Below, one piece after another: positions 38,207-41,468 of a stretch of 41,468 nucleotides of DNA (position 1 is its first letter; each line of letters opens with the position of its first letter). The DNA comes from a virus. Position numbers and translations under genes: made by a program. Location of the stretch: positions 1 to 41,468 of IMG/VR virus record IMGVR_UViG_3300047678_000666; one strand, written 5' to 3'. Below the pieces are notes generated by a model. The model saw nothing but the letters and a program-made list of their open reading frames with translations. It was not told where the DNA came from and did no database searches.

Positions 38207-40747
38207 ATGCCAAGAATTAAAGCGGCCAATAAGGCCGCCGGTAAAGCGGAGAAAAAACGTGAAATCGGCGCTTACACGCATGAAGATAAAACGCGGGCTT
38301 ATAACCCGCCGGTGGGTCTCGTGACCCCGGATACCGACCAAGACAGCGATAAAAAATCCTACGCCTATGATCCCCATCTCGACCCTCAGTTGGTCTGGGC
38401 TGGAAAGGCGGAACATACCTCGTTCGAGGTTCCGACAGTGTCACTGCATGTGCATGAGCGAATCGACCCTAAAACCATCATTCAATCTGTTAAGAAAAAG
38501 AACGGCGGTGGTCAGTCGGATTTGTTCCATTGGGCTGAGGAAGCGCGACCGATCCGTGAAGCAATTGAGTTTTACAAACACAAAAACAATTGGTCGAACC
38601 GCCTGATCGCTGGTGACAGCCTGCTGGTTATGAACAGCCTGCTGGAAAAAGAAGGCATGGCCGGTCAGGTACAGATGGTCTATATCGACCCACCCTATGG
38701 AATTAAATATGGTTCAAACTTTCAGCCGTTTACAAATAATAAAAATGTTAAGGATGGCAGTGATGAAGATTTAACTTCTGAGCCAGAAACCGTAAAGGCT
38801 TTTCGAGACACATGGGAACTTGGCATTCATTCTTATTTGGCTTATTTGCGAGACCGGCTACTGCTGACGCGCGATCTCCTAACTGATAGTGGGAGTGTCT
38901 TTGTTCAGATAAGTGACGAGAATATCCATCTAGTAAGAAGTGTGCTTGATGAAGTTTTTAACAAAGAAAACTTTGTAAGTTTAATTAGTTTTGCAACCAC
39001 ACGAGGGTTTGCCTCAACAACTATATCGCGGGCTGGCGATTATTTGTGCTGGTATTGTAAAGATAAATCGAAGGTCAAATATCGCCCGCTTTATCGAGAA
39101 AAAAGTCTTGAACAGGGCATAGGAACTTCCTACTACGAGTTTGTTGAGCTAAGCGATGGTGTTTGTCGTCGTTTAACGGCAGACGAAATAGCAAACCCAA
39201 CAATTATTCCTGGCGGGTCAAAAGTTTATAGCCAAAGCAATCTATCTGCAAAAGGGCTGCCAAGCTCCTCTCAGCCATTTGAATTCAAAGGAAAGAAATT
39301 TTATCCGAATTCAGGATGCCACTGGAAAGTCAAATATCCAGAGGGATTGGAACGTCTTGCTCAACTTAACCGAATTGAAATTGTAGGAAACACCTTAAAG
39401 TTCAAAAAGTATTTACAGGATGCTCCGATCGTTCAGATTAACAACTTATGGTCTGAACAGATGTCCGAGCAGAACAAAGATTATGTTGTGCAAACATCTA
39501 CAAAGGTTCTGCAGCGCTGCCTTTTGATGACCACGGATCCTGGGGATCTGGTATTTGATCCAACGTGTGGTAGTGGCACGACCGCTTATGTGGCCGAGCA
39601 GTGGGGGCGACGTTGGACTACTTGTGACACATCGCGCGTAGCCCTGACTTTAGCAAAACAACGTCTAATGACTTGTAATTTTGATTATTTTGAATTGGCC
39701 CGTCGTGCAGAGGGAATAGCTGGAGGATTCGAGTATAAAACAGCCCCTCACATTACTTTAGGCTCTATAGCAAACAACGAGCCTTCTCCAAATGAAGCCT
39801 TATATGACCAGCCTAAAATAGACAAAGCTAAAGCAAGGGTATCTGGCCCATTTACAGTTGAGGCTGTGCCAGCACCAATAGTGAAATCGCTTGATGATAT
39901 TAAGGAGCAGCCTGTTGGCGATATAAGCATATCACGTTCAGGAGAGACGCTGCGTCAAGCTGACTGGCAAGATGAGCTCCTAAAAGCAGGTATTCGCGGC
40001 AAGGGTGGCCAACGGATCGACTTCTCACGGGTTGAACCGCTTGCAGGCACACGTTACTTACATGCCGACGCCGAAACCAAAGGTGCCTCACCTGAACGGG
40101 TCGTGATTTCCTTTGGCCCTGATCATGCGCCGCTGGAGCAGCGACAGGTTGCGATGGCTTTAGAAGAAGCGCAACGCCTCGTGCCAAAACCTAAGATCGT
40201 TGTTTTTGCGGCGTTCCAGTTTGATCCAGAAGCAGCCAAAGACATTGACGAAACTAACTGGCCGGGCGTCACCTTGCTCAAAGCGCAAATGAATGCCGAC
40301 CTTCTCACTGAAGATTTGAAAAAGAAACGTGCCAGCAACGAAAGCTTCTGGCTGATTGGTCAGCCGGACGTCAAAGCTTTAGCCATCGATAAAGGTGAAG
40401 ATAAGGGTAAGTTTAAAGTCGAGGTCATGGGTTTTGATTATTACGATACCCGCACAGGTGAAATCGTCTCCGGCGGTTCGGATAGAATCGCTATGTGGCT
40501 ACTCGACACTGATTACGATGGCCGGAGCTTGTTTCCACGTCAGGTTTTCTTCCCTATGGCCGGTAGCGGTGAAGGATGGGGGAGACTGTCGAAAAACCTG
40601 AGAGCCGAGATCGATGAAGAAAAAATCGAAGCTTTCTACGGCACGATCTCTATTCCTTTCGATGTTGGCGAACACAAACGCGTAGCCGTCAAAATCATTG
40701 ATGATCGCGGCATTGAAAGCCTAAAGATTATCGAACTGCAGAGTTAA
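38207..40747 (+). CDS. Type III-like site-specific DNA methyltransferase (Mod)
   Basis: An 846-residue adenine methyltransferase. The catalytic motif IV is in VYIDPPYGIKYGSNF (about residue 165) and the AdoMet motif in LVFDPTCGSGTTAYVAEQW (about residue 448), the beta-class order used by type III Mod proteins. The ~280 residues between them are the likely target recognition domain. The C-terminal ~270 residues (from about VGDISISRSGETLRQADWQD) are a separate conserved domain of this family. GAGGAG eight bases upstream supports the ATG. Base composition is markedly more AT-rich from about 38700 to 39950, covering the recognition domain, than in the ends of the gene. It pairs with the helicase-nuclease gene that follows. 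Confidence 0.9.
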   Translation: MPRIKAANKAAGKAEKKREIGAYTHEDKTRAYNPPVGLVTPDTDQDSDKKSYAYDPHLDPQLVWAGKAEHTSFEVPTVSLHVHERIDPKTIIQSVKKKNGGGQSDLFHWAEEARPIREAIEFYKHKNNWSNRLIAGDSLLVMNSLLEKEGMAGQVQMVYIDPPYGIKYGSNFQPFTNNKNVKDGSDEDLTSEPETVKAFRDTWELGIHSYLAYLRDRLLLTRDLLTDSGSVFVQISDENIHLVRSVLDEVFNKENFVSLISFATTRGFASTTISRAGDYLCWYCKDKSKVKYRPLYREKSLEQGIGTSYYEFVELSDGVCRRLTADEIANPTIIPGGSKVYSQSNLSAKGLPSSSQPFEFKGKKFYPNSGCHWKVKYPEGLERLAQLNRIEIVGNTLKFKKYLQDAPIVQINNLWSEQMSEQNKDYVVQTSTKVLQRCLLMTTDPGDLVFDPTCGSGTTAYVAEQWGRRWTTCDTSRVALTLAKQRLMTCNFDYFELARRAEGIAGGFEYKTAPHITLGSIANNEPSPNEALYDQPKIDKAKARVSGPFTVEAVPAPIVKSLDDIKEQPVGDISISRSGETLRQADWQDELLKAGIRGKGGQRIDFSRVEPLAGTRYLHADAETKGASPERVVISFGPDHAPLEQRQVAMALEEAQRLVPKPKIVVFAAFQFDPEAAKDIDETNWPGVTLLKAQMNADLLTEDLKKKRASNESFWLIGQPDVKALAIDKGEDKGKFKVEVMGFDYYDTRTGEIVSGGSDRIAMWLLDTDYDGRSLFPRQVFFPMAGSGEGWGRLSKNLRAEIDEEKIEAFYGTISIPFDVGEHKRVAVKIIDDRGIESLKIIELQS

Positions 40748-40757
40748 GAGGAACAGG

Positions 40758-41468
40758 ATGGCTGAGGGCATTAAACAGCTGATCATAAACTCCCCTTATG
40801 TGGAGCCACAGCAGTATCACGAGTATGACCGCGAAAGCCGATCATTTGTACTGCGTCAGGGACGACGTGCGGCTGGCTATGTCGTTGCTTCTGCAGATTC
40901 AAAGTCCTTCGATGATCCGGGGCAGTTTGTCGAAATCCCCCTTGTCAATCAGATACGCCCGCGCGTGAAGAAATGGCGCGACGATAGTTATCCCGGCAGC
41001 ACAGGGGTTTCCAAACGACTTCTGGAATATTGGTACGACAAAAACGAACGGCAATTTCCATTCTTCTATTGCCAACTTGAAGCCATCGAAACTCTGATCT
41101 GGCTAGTTGAGGCGCCGGAGACAGATAAAATTGGCATTGCTATTCCTTCTGACGGCGGTGTGTTCCAGCGTATCTGTTCAAAAATGGCGACCGGAACTGG
41201 TAAGACCGTAGTCATGAGCATGGTCATTGCGTGGCAAGTCCTAAACAAGGTGGCATATCCTCAGGACGGCAGGTTTTCAAAAAATATCTTTGTGGTCGCG
41301 CCGGGCCTCACAGTGAAAAGCCGTCTGAGCGTTTTAGTCCCATCGGCACCGGGCAACTATTTTGAGGAATTTAGTATTATTCCTCCCGCGATGCTCGACA
41401 AGCTGCGGCAGGGAAAGGTTATGGTGCGCAACTGGCATGCTCTGGCTTGGGAAACGAGCGAGAAGCTG
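40758..41468 (+). CDS. Type III-like restriction subunit (BPTD_3080-like), 5' part
   Basis: The first 237 residues of a large protein cut by the window edge. It has VEPQQYHEYDRESRSFVLRQ, GRRAAGYVVAS, VEIPLVNQIRPRVKKW, LEYWYDKNERQFPFFYCQLE and AIETLIWLVEAPETDKIGIA, then the Walker A box KMATGTGKTVVMSMVIAW and NIFVVAPGLTVKSRLSVL. This matches the opening of BPTD_3080-type restriction endonucleases, which carry an SF2 helicase and a C-terminal nuclease. The nuclease part is not visible. AGGAACAGG precedes ATG 40758, ten bases after the MTase stop, so it is one operon. Confidence 0.88.
   Translation, partial: MAEGIKQLIINSPYVEPQQYHEYDRESRSFVLRQGRRAAGYVVASADSKSFDDPGQFVEIPLVNQIRPRVKKWRDDSYPGSTGVSKRLLEYWYDKNERQFPFFYCQLEAIETLIWLVEAPETDKIGIAIPSDGGVFQRICSKMATGTGKTVVMSMVIAWQVLNKVAYPQDGRFSKNIFVVAPGLTVKSRLSVLVPSAPGNYFEEFSIIPPAMLDKLRQGKVMVRNWHALAWETSEKL

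Noticed and set aside
1-41468. CRISPR arrays or insertion sequences
   Set aside because: No regularly spaced direct repeats of 24-40 bp with unique spacers and no transposase were seen. The phased 10-mers at 3769-3881 are too short and too closely spaced for CRISPR.
1-41468. This being a gene transfer agent cluster rather than a prophage
   Set aside because: The tail tip genes are GTA-like, but integrase, repressor, replication genes, a GpA terminase and spanins point to an autonomous temperate phage.

Overview
The window is most simply read as the left and central part of an integrated temperate siphophage (prophage) in an alphaproteobacterium, running into a defence island that the right edge cuts off. 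The host assignment is an inference. It rests on the GC-rich coding style, on tail genes resembling ORFG12-15 of the alphaproteobacterial gene transfer agent (GTA), and on families I know mainly from alphaproteobacterial phages (DUF6362-, DUF6441- and DUF3489-type proteins). I cannot name a genus.

Layout. 1-143: a tRNA-Met(CAT) with its terminator, on the minus strand. 404-3016: integration and lysogeny control, with a tyrosine integrase carrying a C-terminal excisionase-like helix-turn-helix (HTH), two tandemly duplicated small HTH genes of the same family, and a leftward LexA/UmuD-like autoproteolytic repressor. 3109-9153: the early region, holding a putative regulator, a regular array of operator-like 10-mers, a fourth HTH gene, a PD-(D/E)XK exonuclease, a putative ssDNA-binding protein, a primase-helicase fusion, and small late-control-type genes. 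9480-11158: a ParB-MTase fusion and a leftward DUF3489 protein. 11271-18959: a head module in lambda order (small terminase, large terminase, gpW-like, portal, protease with nested scaffold, decoration protein, capsid). 18959-28248: connector and tail genes, including a G/GT chaperone pair with a -1 frameshift site, a tape measure protein and GTA-type DUF2460/DUF2163/NlpC genes. 28248-34033: tail tip and fibre-like proteins. 34100-35407: lysis genes (holin-like protein, P5-type lysozyme, overlapping Rz/Rz1).

Several minus-strand genes interrupt this otherwise rightward programme. They are a cation-efflux (CDF) protein between terminase and portal, an unknown membrane-anchored protein between tail chaperone and tape measure, and a PepSY plus DUF347 pair between tape measure and DUF2460. 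They look like morons, meaning cargo expressed from the lysogen, and three of the four belong to families linked to metal or envelope homeostasis.

35402-41468 is a defence-type region. A leftward Z1-domain helicase-like protein and a small HTH protein stand back-to-back with a rightward operon of a ribbon-helix-helix regulator, a type III-like DNA methyltransferase and the start of its helicase/nuclease partner (BPTD_3080-like). The right end of the prophage (attR) is not in view, so whether this island is phage cargo or host DNA cannot be settled here. The best candidates for new biology are the Z1/type III-like island, the 11-bp-phased operator array at 3769-3881, and the metal-themed moron set.
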